Shown one piece after another: positions 46,865-55,305 of a stretch of 55,305 nucleotides of DNA. The position numbers and the translations under genes were made by a program. Source of the DNA: Lebetimonas natsushimae. GTDB lineage: Bacteria > Campylobacterota > Campylobacteria > Campylobacterales > Nautiliaceae. How positions within the stretch are numbered: the stretch's first letter is position 1; every line of letters starts with the position of its first letter. The stretch is taken from assembly GCF_002335445.1 (NCBI RefSeq), contig NZ_BDME01000006.1, positions 155,528-210,832 on the forward strand, read 5' to 3'. The notes beneath the pieces are model-generated. The model worked only from the letters and a program-made list of their open reading frames with translations. It made no database searches and was not told the DNA's origin.

Positions 46865-46888
46865 TAAAAAAGCCTTTGCAAAGTTTTT

Positions 46889-46897
46889 TGTTATAAT
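46889..46897 (+). promoter_or_regulatory. Extended -10 of lolA
   Basis: TGTTATAAT. Predicted transcript start near 46904, leader about 21 bases before the ATG at 46925. Confidence 0.55.
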
Positions 46898-46924
46898 AAC
46901 ATAAATTGTAAGGAAAATTGGATA

Positions 46925-47419
46925 ATGAAGAATCGAAAATGGATAATAATTTTATTACTAATCAGTAACTTGTTTGCTCTAAATTTACCAAAAAATTTTA
47001 CTGCAGAATTTACCCAGTATATTTATCAAAGCAGTAAAAAACTGACTTACAGAGGCATTGTAATTATAAACAACAATCAGGTTTACTGGAAATATACCTA
47101 TCCAAACATCAAAGAAATATGGATAAAAGATAAAGTTTATGTATACGAACCTGACTTAATGCAGGTTACCATCTCTAAAAAACCAAAACTTAATCTTTTT
47201 AAAATATTAAAAAATGCAAAAAAACTAAACAATAATCTTTATGTGGCAACCGCCGACAACAAAGAAATTTATTTTATTTATGACAAAACTTTAAAAAAAG
47301 CATATTACACTGACGATATAGGAAACAGGGTGGAAATTTATTTTAAAAAACTTAATAAAAATTTAAAAATTCCGCCACTTAATTTCCCAAAAAACATAGA
47401 TTTTATTTATCAGAATTAA
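46925..47419 (+). CDS. lolA: Outer membrane lipoprotein carrier protein LolA
   Basis: A 164-residue periplasmic carrier with a signal peptide at residues 1-19 ([14 protein letters not shown]). The beta-sheet pattern [33 protein letters not shown] and [16 protein letters not shown] is LolA-like. It ferries lipoproteins between the inner-membrane releasing complex and the outer membrane. AGGA is 10 bases before ATG, in a stretch of ATGGATAAT-like repeats. Confidence 0.87.
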   Translation: MKNRKWIIILLLISNLFALNLPKNFTAEFTQYIYQSSKKLTYRGIVIINNNQVYWKYTYPNIKEIWIKDKVYVYEPDLMQVTISKKPKLNLFKILKNAKKLNNNLYVATADNKEIYFIYDKTLKKAYYTDDIGNRVEIYFKKLNKNLKIPPLNFPKNIDFIYQN

Positions 47420-48983
47420 GCATCATGATATTTCTGAGTGATTTTATATAACTTTTTGATAAATGCAGCATGTTTATCATTATTGCATTAATATCAGCAC
47501 TGACCTGTGAATTTTTAGAAATTAATTTAATTATGTCGCTTGCCTTTTTATAAGATTTTGCCAGCTGGTCATAAATTTTTTCTATTTCATCATATACATC
47601 ATTACCGTTCAAATAATCAATAAACAAAACGGTGGCTTTTAAAATCTGATACCTTATATTTTGTAAAAATTCTTCAAGACCTTCTTCTTTATATATTCTG
47701 TCAATATCCCCTAACATATCTTTGATTGATTTGGCTGCGGTTGCAAGATACATCGTTTTTTTTAATAACTTCATAATTTCTTCATTTTGTTTTAAATGTG
47801 ATATAAATTTATATATTTCACCCTCAATTTCTCTGATTTCTTCATAAAGTTTATTAAAATCCACATCAATCATATCCTGATTTTCTTCTAAAAGTTTATC
47901 TACCGGTTTATCTATTTTAGAAGGAGGGATGTAAATGGCAAGCAAGGCAAAATTACTGATTTTTTTAGAAAGTCTATCAATTTCTTTATTTAATGCGTCA
48001 ATTGCTAAATTTGAAATATTGATATCAACGGAATTAATATACTTCACAACACTTCTTTTTTTATCTTTTATTATTTTTTTTAAACTTTTTGCATAAAAAT
48101 CAATAAAAGGAAACCATATAATTACCCCTAAAACATTAAAAAGAGTATGAAAAAATGCAATTTTTAAGACATTATCCAATCCGTCTGTAAAATAAAGGGT
48201 AATATTTACTAAATATTTTATAAAAATAAAAGCTATAATCCCGATACTTATATTAAAAAGTACATGGGCAAGTGCCAGTCTTTTCTTATCTGAATTTCCT
48301 CCGATTGATCCTATCAGAGCAGTTACAGTGGTTCCAATATTTGCTCCTATTACAAAAGCAGATGCCATATTAAAATCAACAACCCCGCTGTACAAGGCAC
48401 TCTGTATTATTGCTATTGATGCCGAACTTGACTGAATAATTGCAGTAATTAAAAAACCGAGCAGTAAAAAAACAATCAGCGGATAATTTTTATATTCATT
48501 TATATTAAAATTTTTTGAAAAAACCTGCATCGAATCTTTCATAATTTCAAGCCCATAAAATAAAAGCCCTACGGCAAAAAGTAAAAGCATTATTCTTTTT
48601 ATTTTTTCATTCTCCACTAAAATACTAAATCCGCCAATACCGATAAAAAGATAAAAAAGAGGCATTAAATTTACTTCAAATCCGAAAACGGCAACAAGCC
48701 AGGCTGTAAAAGTTGTCCCTATATTCGCCCCGAAAATCACAGCAATAGCGTTTTCAAGATTTATTAATCCGACACCTATTAAAGAAAGGGTTATTAATGT
48801 GACAAAAGACGAACTCTGAAAAACGGCAGTAAAAAATATTGAAGAAAAAAAGGCTTTTATATTACTGCCAGTAAGTTTATTTACAATTTTTTTAAAAGAT
48901 TTGGATGAAAGTTTTTTTAATATATCTTCAAACAGATATATTCCAAATAAAAAAAGTCCAAGTCCTGCAAAAGCTTCAATCAT
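47403..48983 (-). CDS. Na/Pi cotransporter family protein with PhoU-like C-terminal domain
   Basis: 526 residues. Nine or so membrane segments with two repeats containing QSSSFVTLITLSLIGVG and IQSSSASIAIIQSALYSG, each followed by GANIGTTxTA, as in NptA. Residues 330-520 are a helical PhoU-like domain, which may regulate transport. Imports or exports phosphate with sodium. The start overlaps suhB by 8 bases; the end overlaps lolA on the other strand by 17. Confidence 0.9.
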   Translation of the reverse strand: MIEAFAGLGLFLFGIYLFEDILKKLSSKSFKKIVNKLTGSNIKAFFSSIFFTAVFQSSSFVTLITLSLIGVGLINLENAIAVIFGANIGTTFTAWLVAVFGFEVNLMPLFYLFIGIGGFSILVENEKIKRIMLLLFAVGLLFYGLEIMKDSMQVFSKNFNINEYKNYPLIVFLLLGFLITAIIQSSSASIAIIQSALYSGVVDFNMASAFVIGANIGTTVTALIGSIGGNSDKKRLALAHVLFNISIGIIAFIFIKYLVNITLYFTDGLDNVLKIAFFHTLFNVLGVIIWFPFIDFYAKSLKKIIKDKKRSVVKYINSVDINISNLAIDALNKEIDRLSKKISNFALLAIYIPPSKIDKPVDKLLEENQDMIDVDFNKLYEEIREIEGEIYKFISHLKQNEEIMKLLKKTMYLATAAKSIKDMLGDIDRIYKEEGLEEFLQNIRYQILKATVLFIDYLNGNDVYDEIEKIYDQLAKSYKKASDIIKLISKNSQVSADINAIMINMLHLSKSYIKSLRNIMMLNSDK

Positions 48984-49737
48984 TAAAAAACTTTAAAAAT
49001 TTTTTGTGAATTATACCGTTGCTTGCAACTATACATTTATCTTCAAACATATTAAAGCCACTTCCCTTTTCATTACTAATTGTTCCTCCGGCTTCTTTTA
49101 AAATAATAATTCCGGCACTCACATCCCACGGTTTCAAATTAATCTCATAATATCCGTCAAACCTGCCCTCGGCCACATAGCATAAATCAAGAGCCGCACT
49201 TCCAAAACGTCTGATATCCTGACATTTTGGCAGGATTTTTGAAAGCTTATCCACAACCCAGTTTAAATCGTCTTTGTTTTCAGCCCCGGAATAAGGAAAA
49301 CCGGTAGCAATTAAAGCCCTCCCAAAATCACTAAATTCACTAACTTTTATTTTCTTTTTGTTTTTATAAGCACCTTTATTAGTTTCTGCATAAAAAAGTT
49401 CATCTAAAATGGGATTATAAACAATTCCAAATTTAGGCTTCTTATTTTCATATACCCCAATACTTATAGCACAGTGAGGTATCTGATGAAAAAAATTTGT
49501 AGTACCGTCAATCGGGTCGATTATAATGGAATTATTAAATTCTTCTTTTGTTGATTCTTCGGCAATAATTGAATATCCGAATTTTTTGAATTTATTTTTT
49601 AAAAATTCCTCTATCAAAACATCATAATTGGTAACCAAATCTTTTTTGCCTTTTAAATTTACCTGCTTTTTAGAATAAAAACCTTCTTTAAATATAACTC
49701 CGGCTTCTTTTACAATTTCAATAAATTCATTTATCAT
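48976..49737 (-). CDS. Inositol monophosphatase family protein (SuhB-like)
   Basis: 253 residues. Metal-binding EES (AEEST), DPIDGTTNFFHQIP and the C-terminal WDVSAGIIILKEAGG. Hydrolyses inositol or similar phosphates, or works as a 3'-phosphoadenosine phosphatase; the true substrate is not shown. It overlaps the MFS gene stop by 11 bases. Confidence 0.9.
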   Translation of the reverse strand: MINEFIEIVKEAGVIFKEGFYSKKQVNLKGKKDLVTNYDVLIEEFLKNKFKKFGYSIIAEESTKEEFNNSIIIDPIDGTTNFFHQIPHCAISIGVYENKKPKFGIVYNPILDELFYAETNKGAYKNKKKIKVSEFSDFGRALIATGFPYSGAENKDDLNWVVDKLSKILPKCQDIRRFGSAALDLCYVAEGRFDGYYEINLKPWDVSAGIIILKEAGGTISNEKGSGFNMFEDKCIVASNGIIHKKFLKFFND

Positions 49738-50854
49738 TTTTTACCTTTAACAAATATATTAAATAAACCAAAATTATCCCGCCCATTGAATAAATCAAAG
49801 CATATTTTTCACCGAAATTATGCCAAATTTCCCCAATAACCACAGCACCAACAGAAGCACTTATTGCAATTCCCCCGTAAAATATCCCATAAACACTTGC
49901 CTTATTAACCGCATTATCGGAAATATAACTTCTAAAAGAATTAAGGCTTGAAACTAAAAAAAGACCCAAAAACACAAACCCAAAAATAATAAAATTAAAA
50001 TATAAAGATAAAATTGCCAAAAATCCGCTTAAAAATGAAAAATTTAAAACTTTATAATATCCCACTTTATCAATCAACACACCAAAATAATAACTTGTAA
50101 CAGTCTGGGTGAAATTAAGTAAAATCACCAAAAGTGGAATTACTGCCATGGAAAACCCGGCTTCTTTTGCTTTTATTATAAAATATTCATTACTATACAT
50201 AAAAAACAAAAAAACAAAATAGATAAATAAAAGAGGCAGAAGATTTTTGTCACGACTTAAATCAAATTTCTGCTTTTCTTTTTTCTGAGAAGGCACATCT
50301 TTTACAAAAAAAACAACTATCAAAACAGCAAAAATTCCAGGAATTATTGTAGAGAGAAAAATTTTTTTAAAGACTTCCGCATTCTCACCCATATATTTTA
50401 AAACAAAAAATATTATTATCGCCCCGCTCATCTCCCCCGCAATATCAAGCATTTTATGAAAACCAAAACTTCTGCCGCTCTTAATTCCTGCATAAAAAGA
50501 TATTAATCTATCTTTTGGAGCGGTTCTGACAGCTTTTCCTATTCTCTCAAGCCCTCTTAACAAAGCAACACTTTTCCAAGTTCCGGCAAATGCCAAAAGA
50601 GGTTTTGTAACAGCCGATATTAAATATCCAAATACAACCAAAGGTTTTACGATTTTATACCTGTCACTGATTATTCCAAAAATTATTCTGAAAAAATAAC
50701 TGACAAACGTGGCAACAGCAATAATCATCCCAAGCTTATCAACTCCGTCATTTAAAATATAAACAACATATAAAGGCAAAATGGTAGTTACCATAGAGCT
50801 CGCCATATCTGTGAAAAAACTGACAAACCCAAGGGATATTATATTTTTATTCAT
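49727..50854 (-). CDS. MFS transporter
   Basis: 375 residues with 11-12 helices. GMIIAVATFVSYFFRIIFG, ISDRYKIVKP (motif A) and RTAPKDRLIS are typical of the MFS drug/solute families. The substrate is unknown. Overlaps dedA by 4 bases. Confidence 0.85.
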   Translation of the reverse strand: MNKNIISLGFVSFFTDMASSMVTTILPLYVVYILNDGVDKLGMIIAVATFVSYFFRIIFGIISDRYKIVKPLVVFGYLISAVTKPLLAFAGTWKSVALLRGLERIGKAVRTAPKDRLISFYAGIKSGRSFGFHKMLDIAGEMSGAIIIFFVLKYMGENAEVFKKIFLSTIIPGIFAVLIVVFFVKDVPSQKKEKQKFDLSRDKNLLPLLFIYFVFLFFMYSNEYFIIKAKEAGFSMAVIPLLVILLNFTQTVTSYYFGVLIDKVGYYKVLNFSFLSGFLAILSLYFNFIIFGFVFLGLFLVSSLNSFRSYISDNAVNKASVYGIFYGGIAISASVGAVVIGEIWHNFGEKYALIYSMGGIILVYLIYLLKVKNDK

Positions 50855-51444
50855 TTTTTAGCTTTCTGATATTTATAATAAATAAAAATAATTACTGCTA
50901 AAATTATTAAAGTAATAACTGTAATTTCCATTAAATACTTATGAATAAGCTCCTGGTTTTGGCCGATAAAATATCCAAGCCCGACCAAAACCAAAATCCA
51001 AATCAAACTTCCAAGTGCTGTAAAAAAACTGAAAATCAATCCGTTCATCTTGGCAAGTCCGGCAGGAAAAGAGATATACTGCCTAACTCCCGGAATAAGC
51101 CTTCCCGAAAACATGGAAATGTGTCCGTGCTTTTCAAAAAAAGTATCCAGTTTATTAAGTTTTTTACTATTTATAAATTTTTCTAAAAATTTCCTGCCAT
51201 ATTTATCTGCAAGCAGATAATTAAACCATGCTCCGGTGAGTGCGCCTAAAATTCCTGAGACAACAACCAAAAACAAATTCATCTCCCCCTTGTAAGCCAA
51301 ATATCCGGACGGTATCATAACAATTTCACTTGGAAAAGGGAAAAATGAACTTTCAAGAAACATTAAAATAAATATGCCTATATAACCCCAGTTTCCGATT
51401 GTATCTATCAAAAAATCAACTATCGATTCCATATTTTTTCCCAA
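50851..51444 (-). CDS. DedA family membrane protein
   Basis: 197 residues, five or so hydrophobic segments. ESSFFPFPSEIVMIPSGYLA and FSGRLIPGVRQYISFPAG are DedA hallmarks. Family members help lipid recycling at the membrane (undecaprenyl phosphate flipping). Its start overlaps the end of the next gene by 25 bases. Confidence 0.9.
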   Translation of the reverse strand: MGKNMESIVDFLIDTIGNWGYIGIFILMFLESSFFPFPSEIVMIPSGYLAYKGEMNLFLVVVSGILGALTGAWFNYLLADKYGRKFLEKFINSKKLNKLDTFFEKHGHISMFSGRLIPGVRQYISFPAGLAKMNGLIFSFFTALGSLIWILVLVGLGYFIGQNQELIHKYLMEITVITLIILAVIIFIYYKYQKAKK

Positions 51445-51923
51445 AATTTTTTAAACTGCTCTTTATAAGGTTTTATAAAGAAAACAACTTTTTCTTTAAA
51501 TATTCTAAATTTTTCTCTTAAACTAATAAAAACAGGATTTTTTTCTATTTTTTCATATAAAAAATATCCAAACTGGATGATTTTATATTTCATAAGTCTA
51601 TTTTTATTTCTTCTAAAAATATCAACACTCGGTATATAAATAATTATCTTAAAAATATAAAAAAGCCCTCCTAAAATTATATGACCTTTTGCAGTTAAAA
51701 ATACTCCGAATGTAGCTGAAGTTTCGGCTAGAATTACAATACATACAAAAGAAAGCATTAAAATTAAATCATTGCTCTTTTCAATAAATTCCATTAGTTT
51801 TTCATAAAAATGGAAATTTTTTACAAATAAAAGGAGCTTTTTAGCACTCTTAATTACTATTTCTTCAAATAAAAACCATAAAAAGAAAAAAAGATATTCT
51901 ATAAATTTTTTTAATTTTTTAAT
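51420..51923 (-). CDS. Helical membrane protein of unknown function; probably starts upstream at ATT
   Basis: The ATG-started frame (124 residues from 51794) is open for 43 more codons upstream, to a TAG at 51935-51933. The extension codes a hydrophobic, helical stretch (LFFFLWFLFEEIVI) continuous with a pattern known for a widespread small membrane family. No ATG, GTG or TTG lies in it. ATT at 51923-51921 stands 6 bases after the purine run GGGG (51933-51930), so ATT may be the start; otherwise the 5' end is broken. ATG 51794 has no ribosome binding site. Protein about 167 residues with two membrane segments. First gene of the dedA-MFS-suhB-NptA chain. Confidence 0.55.
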   Translation of the reverse strand: MKKLKKFIEYLFFFLWFLFEEIVIKSAKKLLLFVKNFHFYEKLMEFIEKSNDLILMLSFVCIVILAETSATFGVFLTAKGHIILGGLFYIFKIIIYIPSVDIFRRNKNRLMKYKIIQFGYFLYEKIEKNPVFISLREKFRIFKEKVVFFIKPYKEQFKKFWEKIWNR

Positions 51924-51942
51924 TTTGAACCCCTAAGAAAAT

Positions 51943-52824
51943 TTAAACATTATAACCGAGTTCTCTTGCAACTCTTTTAATATTTTCAAGTCTTTTTTCA
52001 ACAGGCGGGTGTGATGCAAAAAGTTCGCCTAAAAATCCAACAATCCCAAATGCTTTCATCTCAGCCGGAAGCGCCACCTGTTCTTTTGGAATCTGACCTA
52101 ATTTTGCAAGAGCATAATAAATTCCCTCTGGTCCATCTATTCTAACAGCCCCAGCATCAGCTTTATATTCCCTGTATCTGCTAAACCACATTGCAATCAT
52201 TGTTGCAAATATACTCAAAACTATTTCAAGAGCAAAAGAAATAGCTATATAAGCAAAAGGATTTACATTTCCTTCTTCATCTTTCGGTGCCACTATGTTT
52301 GCAATCAAACGGGAAATAAAAAACACAAGAGCGTTTAATACCCCCTGGACTATTGTCATAGTTATCATATCCCCGTTTTTGATATGGTTAATTTCATGTG
52401 CTATTACCCCCTCAATTTCTTTTGTATCCATCATATCAAACAAACTTGTGGATACAGCCACAAGAGAATTGCTTTTACTAGGTCCTGTGGCAAAAGCGTT
52501 AGGAGGTCCGTCAAACACACCTACTTCCGGCATCGGAACACCTGCTCTCTCTGCCAGTTTGGCCACAGTATTTACAAGCCATTTTTCAGCTTCGGTTGTC
52601 GGAGTTTCTATAACCCTGACACCCATACTTATTTTTGCCAACCATTTTGAAAGAAGAAGCGAAATTATACTTCCGCTGGAACCCACAATCACTGACAATA
52701 TAGCAAGACCGCTGATGGTTTGAGGGTCTAACCTTACATGAAAAATTATTTCAATAATAAAAATGGAGAGATATATTGAAGCCATAACTGCCAGATTCAT
52801 TATAATAAACATTAATATTGCCAT
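51943..52824 (-). CDS. htpX: Membrane zinc metalloprotease HtpX
   Basis: 293 residues. HEINH in the cytoplasmic domain (VIAHEINHIKNGD), four membrane segments, RYREYKADAGAV carrying the third ligand, and FASHPPVEKRLENI at the end. Degrades damaged membrane proteins. AGGAGGAG precedes ATG. The next gene follows its stop within about 20 bases. Confidence 0.95.
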   Translation of the reverse strand: MAILMFIIMNLAVMASIYLSIFIIEIIFHVRLDPQTISGLAILSVIVGSSGSIISLLLSKWLAKISMGVRVIETPTTEAEKWLVNTVAKLAERAGVPMPEVGVFDGPPNAFATGPSKSNSLVAVSTSLFDMMDTKEIEGVIAHEINHIKNGDMITMTIVQGVLNALVFFISRLIANIVAPKDEEGNVNPFAYIAISFALEIVLSIFATMIAMWFSRYREYKADAGAVRIDGPEGIYYALAKLGQIPKEQVALPAEMKAFGIVGFLGELFASHPPVEKRLENIKRVARELGYNV

Positions 52825-52848
52825 TTCTCCTCCTAAAAAGTTTTTTAA

Positions 52849-52854
52849 ATTATA
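52849..52854 (-). promoter_or_regulatory. -10 of htpX
   Basis: Minus strand TATAAT in the 37-base gap before htpX, with a predicted transcript start near 52842. Confidence 0.5.
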
Positions 52855-52861
52855 CAGAATT

Positions 52862-54385
52862 TCAGTTAATTCTGGATGATTTTCTAATCATCAGATAATA
52901 AATAGTGACTGTGGGCACCGTTACATTAAGGACAGTTACTATTATCATTAAAACACCAAGATTTGAATAATCCTGAGGGACAATAACTTTTCCATTTTCC
53001 ACAACCTCTCTGCTTACCACAAATATTTCATTTAAATATTTAGTAAGTATTCCCCCGGCAGTTAAAGCCAAATTCATAAGACTTGCCATTAATGCAAACC
53101 ATGTGGCCCTTTTACCCTCGGGTGCATAAATAGCAATAAGTGTTAAAAGCGGAATCATACTAAGCTGGGCAAAAGGTGATTCAACAGCAGTGTCAATTAT
53201 TGCCACTGTTCTTGGAGAAAGCCCCAAGGCCTGAGGAATTCCGTAATATAGTCCGATAATTGGTAAAAACAGAATTGTAGTTATGATTGTTAACCACAAA
53301 AGTGTATAATGAGCGGGTTTTTTGGCTATAAAATCACTAAAAAGCCACATTCCAAGGATTGAAAGTACTGCTCCAATCTGGGCCAAAGTACCAAAAAACG
53401 CTTTGTCAAAATGCAGTACGTCTATTTCCCACCACTGAAGCCCGGGACCGACACTAGGCATAGCACGGTAAATAAAAATCACAATTGCCGTTTTTATAAT
53501 AAATTTTCTTTTAACTTCATCAATCTCTTTTAAAACAATACTTAACATATAACTTATAATCGCTAAACTCACCACAAAAATAATATCCTGTGAATGTTTG
53601 AAAAAAATTTTTAATATTTTATTATGCCAATCCTGATATTCCGCATATCCCATCAAAACAACAAATACGGCAAATAAAAGACCCCCGCACAATATTTTGC
53701 AGTTAATAGGACTTGGCTTTGCAATATCAAGTTTTACAACGGTTACACCGATTATTGAAATAAGGGGAATTATTAAAGCAATTTCAAATACTGTTTCATA
53801 CGGTAAAACTTGAGCCAGCCAACCTGAAAGCCCGGCCACCATCACACCGGCAAGTGAAATAGCAAGACGCCCCAAAATCTGCACGTAAGCCAGTTCTTCT
53901 TCCACTTTTTCCTGCGGCTGGTTCCTGTCAACCACCTCCGTACTCATTGTATCGGCAACAACATCCTGCAAAACAAATCCGATAACGGTTAAAAATGAAG
54001 CTATAATATAAACATTGTCTTTAGAAGAAAATTTTGCCCAATCATGGTTTCCTGCAAGGCCTATTAATAAAACTGTCCCTGCTGCAATAAACCCAGCTCC
54101 TATATATACATAAACCCTTCTTTGAGAACCAAGTATCGGAACACTGTCAACCAGTTGACCAAACACCATTTTTATGGTCCATGGAATGCTCAACCAAACT
54201 CCAAGGGAAATTAAAGCGGCTGCTGAGAGATGAAGCTCCTCTTTTACCCAAAATGTCTCAGCAACCCCACTTATCCCGCTTGCCCCGTATGCAAAATAAA
54301 CCATCAAAAGCGGAAGATATTTTAATTTAAAATGTTTAATAGGATTTAGTAAAGAATTTTTTATAGTATTTTTAATATTAATCAA
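52862..54385 (-). CDS. BT1/folate-biopterin-type MFS transporter
   Basis: 507 residues with about 12 hydrophobic helices. YFAYGASGISGVAETFWVKEE at the start, LQDVVADTMSTE in the middle and a C-terminal RKSS tail are like the folate-biopterin (BT1) branch of the MFS. TTG at 54385 is the start, with AAAGGGA about 5 bases before it; the longer open frame has no ribosome site and is AT-rich. The substrate is unknown. Confidence 0.75.
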   Translation of the reverse strand: MINIKNTIKNSLLNPIKHFKLKYLPLLMVYFAYGASGISGVAETFWVKEELHLSAAALISLGVWLSIPWTIKMVFGQLVDSVPILGSQRRVYVYIGAGFIAAGTVLLIGLAGNHDWAKFSSKDNVYIIASFLTVIGFVLQDVVADTMSTEVVDRNQPQEKVEEELAYVQILGRLAISLAGVMVAGLSGWLAQVLPYETVFEIALIIPLISIIGVTVVKLDIAKPSPINCKILCGGLLFAVFVVLMGYAEYQDWHNKILKIFFKHSQDIIFVVSLAIISYMLSIVLKEIDEVKRKFIIKTAIVIFIYRAMPSVGPGLQWWEIDVLHFDKAFFGTLAQIGAVLSILGMWLFSDFIAKKPAHYTLLWLTIITTILFLPIIGLYYGIPQALGLSPRTVAIIDTAVESPFAQLSMIPLLTLIAIYAPEGKRATWFALMASLMNLALTAGGILTKYLNEIFVVSREVVENGKVIVPQDYSNLGVLMIIVTVLNVTVPTVTIYYLMIRKSSRIN

Positions 54386-54467
54386 ATTTGTCCCTTTAAT
54401 AAAAATAACTGAAATTAAATTATAATAAAAAAAATTTATTATAAAGTAACAATATATGAAAATTTCT

Positions 54468-54502
54468 AAATGTAAATTTTTTTCTATAATTAAATTACAT
54501 TT
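54468..54502. repeat. Inverted repeat in the 238-base gap upstream of the BT1-type transporter
   Basis: AAATGTAA (54468-54475) and TTACATTT (54495-54502) are perfect 8-base arms; a further ATTTACA stands at 54516. The gap from 54386 to 54623 holds this and AT-rich DNA, nothing else clear. Confidence 0.3.
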
Positions 54503-54623
54503 AAAAAAATTTTTCATTTACACATAAAATACAAATATTTGAAAAATTTAATTTTAACAAACACTAGCAAAATTAAAAATCATTATTATAATTAAAAGAA
54601 AGAAAAAAAGAGAGAAGTTCAAC

Positions 54624-55305
54624 TTAGAATTTCCAGTTAAATTTCATTTCTGCCTGATTGTTTCTGAAATCACTTCTTCCCTCGAAGTTATATCCGATAT
54701 TTACAGAAAATGTATCTGTAATATTTCTGTTGTATCCAACTCCAGCATTGTATCCGAATCTTGACATTTTAATACCTTTGGCTGTAAATGTAGCCCCGTT
54801 TGCCCCTGCATATGAAGCTGTAACTGTATTGTCATCATTTATAACTGCATAATTTACACCTACATTTAATTTAACTTTTGAAGTGTTGTCAATATTGTAA
54901 TTGAATACACTTCCCGCTTTTGCAAACAAGAAGTCTCTGTCAAATGAATCAACATGTAAATTTAATCCTCCTGCCCCATTCTCATCATATGAAGGATTGT
55001 GGTAATGTACATAATCCATTCCTACACAAGGAACTGCCCTGATATTGTCATTTATATCATAAACCCTTGAAACTTTTGCATTCGCATTTATGCTGTAAGC
55101 TGTATAATCCGCATGCGCTGTCAAATCTGTTGTAGCTATATGTCTGTCTGATTTAACATTATAGAAATTGATTCCTACATTTCCTCTTAGTTTTGTATCA
55201 TTATCCAACAATGTGGAACCGTATGCTGTCAATCCAAATGTATCTATATCACTCTTCTGGTCTATATCATTTACTTCTTGATCTGTATTTGCATAAGTAA
55301 ATGCC
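54624..55305 (-). CDS. Outer-membrane beta-barrel/autotransporter-like protein (partial)
   Basis: Frame open to the end of the window, so the 5' part is missing. About 226 residues are seen. Alternating strands such as KLRGNVGINFYNV, YSINANAKVSR and FSVNIGYNFEGRSDF, and a C-terminal Phe after NWK, fit a beta-barrel recognised by Bam, most like the autotransporter translocator domain. What passenger it carries, if any, is outside the window. Confidence 0.8.
   Translation of the reverse strand, partial: AFTYANTDQEVNDIDQKSDIDTFGLTAYGSTLLDNDTKLRGNVGINFYNVKSDRHIATTDLTAHADYTAYSINANAKVSRVYDINDNIRAVPCVGMDYVHYHNPSYDENGAGGLNLHVDSFDRDFLFAKAGSVFNYNIDNTSKVKLNVGVNYAVINDDNTVTASYAGANGATFTAKGIKMSRFGYNAGVGYNRNITDTFSVNIGYNFEGRSDFRNNQAEMKFNWKF

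Noticed and set aside
54386-54517. 44-codon N-terminal extension of the BT1-type transporter
   Set aside because: AT-rich, without a ribosome site; AAAGGGA followed by TTG at 54385 fits better.
1-55305. CRISPR arrays, tRNA or rRNA genes, insertion sequences, integrases
   Set aside because: I looked on both strands and saw no spaced direct repeats, cloverleaf-like sequences, or transposase or integrase motifs. A tRNAscan or Rfam search could still find small RNAs I missed.

Overview
The window is AT-rich, densely packed bacterial DNA that looks like a stable chromosomal core region of a Campylobacterota (epsilonproteobacterial) organism. The closest fit is a deep-branching, vent-type lineage such as Nautiliales. 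This rests on the non-classical SdhABE/MfrABE succinate dehydrogenase-fumarate reductase, the aspS-adk pair, a MurF with an N-terminal membrane domain, neighbourhoods of the kind seen in Campylobacter and Helicobacter (dapA - short-chain dehydrogenase - pgsA - rseP, and lolC/E-type permease - secA - lolA), and several TTG starts. The genus assignment is inference. I see no rRNA, tRNA, CRISPR array, insertion sequence or prophage.

Layout. 1-3.3 kb: the 3' part of sdhA, then sdhB and sdhE (+). 3.3-7.7 kb: a minus-strand operon of aspS, feoA-like, adk, a CinA-like gene, a response regulator and a small membrane protein. 7.8-9.5 kb: an MscS channel overlapping a CHAD-domain gene (+). 9.5-10 kb: bacterioferritin (-). 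10.3-16 kb: a tightly overlapping plus-strand operon of nadK, recN, an unknown gene, a small molybdopterin oxidoreductase, a YchJ-like gene and another unknown gene. 16-18 kb: recR and a MIP18/DUF59 gene (-) diverge from msrB and an alpha/beta hydrolase (+). 18.2-21.6 kb: a c-di-GMP GGDEF-EAL protein followed after one base by a soluble chemoreceptor (-). 21.7-23.5 kb: a thiamine-binding-type protein, an ABC ATPase, a HIT protein and a second DUF59 gene (+). 23.5-24.3 kb: phnA and the remnant of an AraC-family regulator. 24.3-32 kb: a long minus-strand series of fapA-like, ruvA, ddl, acylphosphatase, murF, the TRAP permeases dctQ and dctM, and a DUF72 gene. 32-37.2 kb: murJ, cysS, pyrD and an M16 peptidase (+). 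37-46.9 kb: secA, a LolC/E-like permease, dapA, a FabL-like reductase, pgsA, rseP, yggS, a diguanylate cyclase and a membrane protein (-). 46.9-47.4 kb: lolA (+). 47.4-55.3 kb: htpX and a membrane-protein operon (DUF-type helical protein, DedA, MFS, SuhB-like, Na/Pi-PhoU), a second transporter, and the 3' end of an outer-membrane beta-barrel gene (-).

The genes fall into themes: cell-envelope building (ddl, murF, murJ, pgsA, dapA, lolA, lolC/E-like, secA, rseP, htpX), translation (aspS, cysS), repair and recombination (recN, recR, ruvA), and signalling through c-di-GMP and chemoreceptors. A recurrent extended -10 element (TGATATAAT or close to it) lies 10-30 bases before many operon-leading starts. 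Leaders are very short, and murJ appears leaderless.

I did not find a clear new multi-gene defence or metabolic system. The best leads are the overlapping MscS-CHAD pair, the chemoreceptor whose zinc-binding domain has lost its ligands, the DctQM-DUF72 coupling without a DctP, the two DUF59 paralogues, the unknown genes in the nadK-recN operon, and the back-to-back aspS/mscS promoters.
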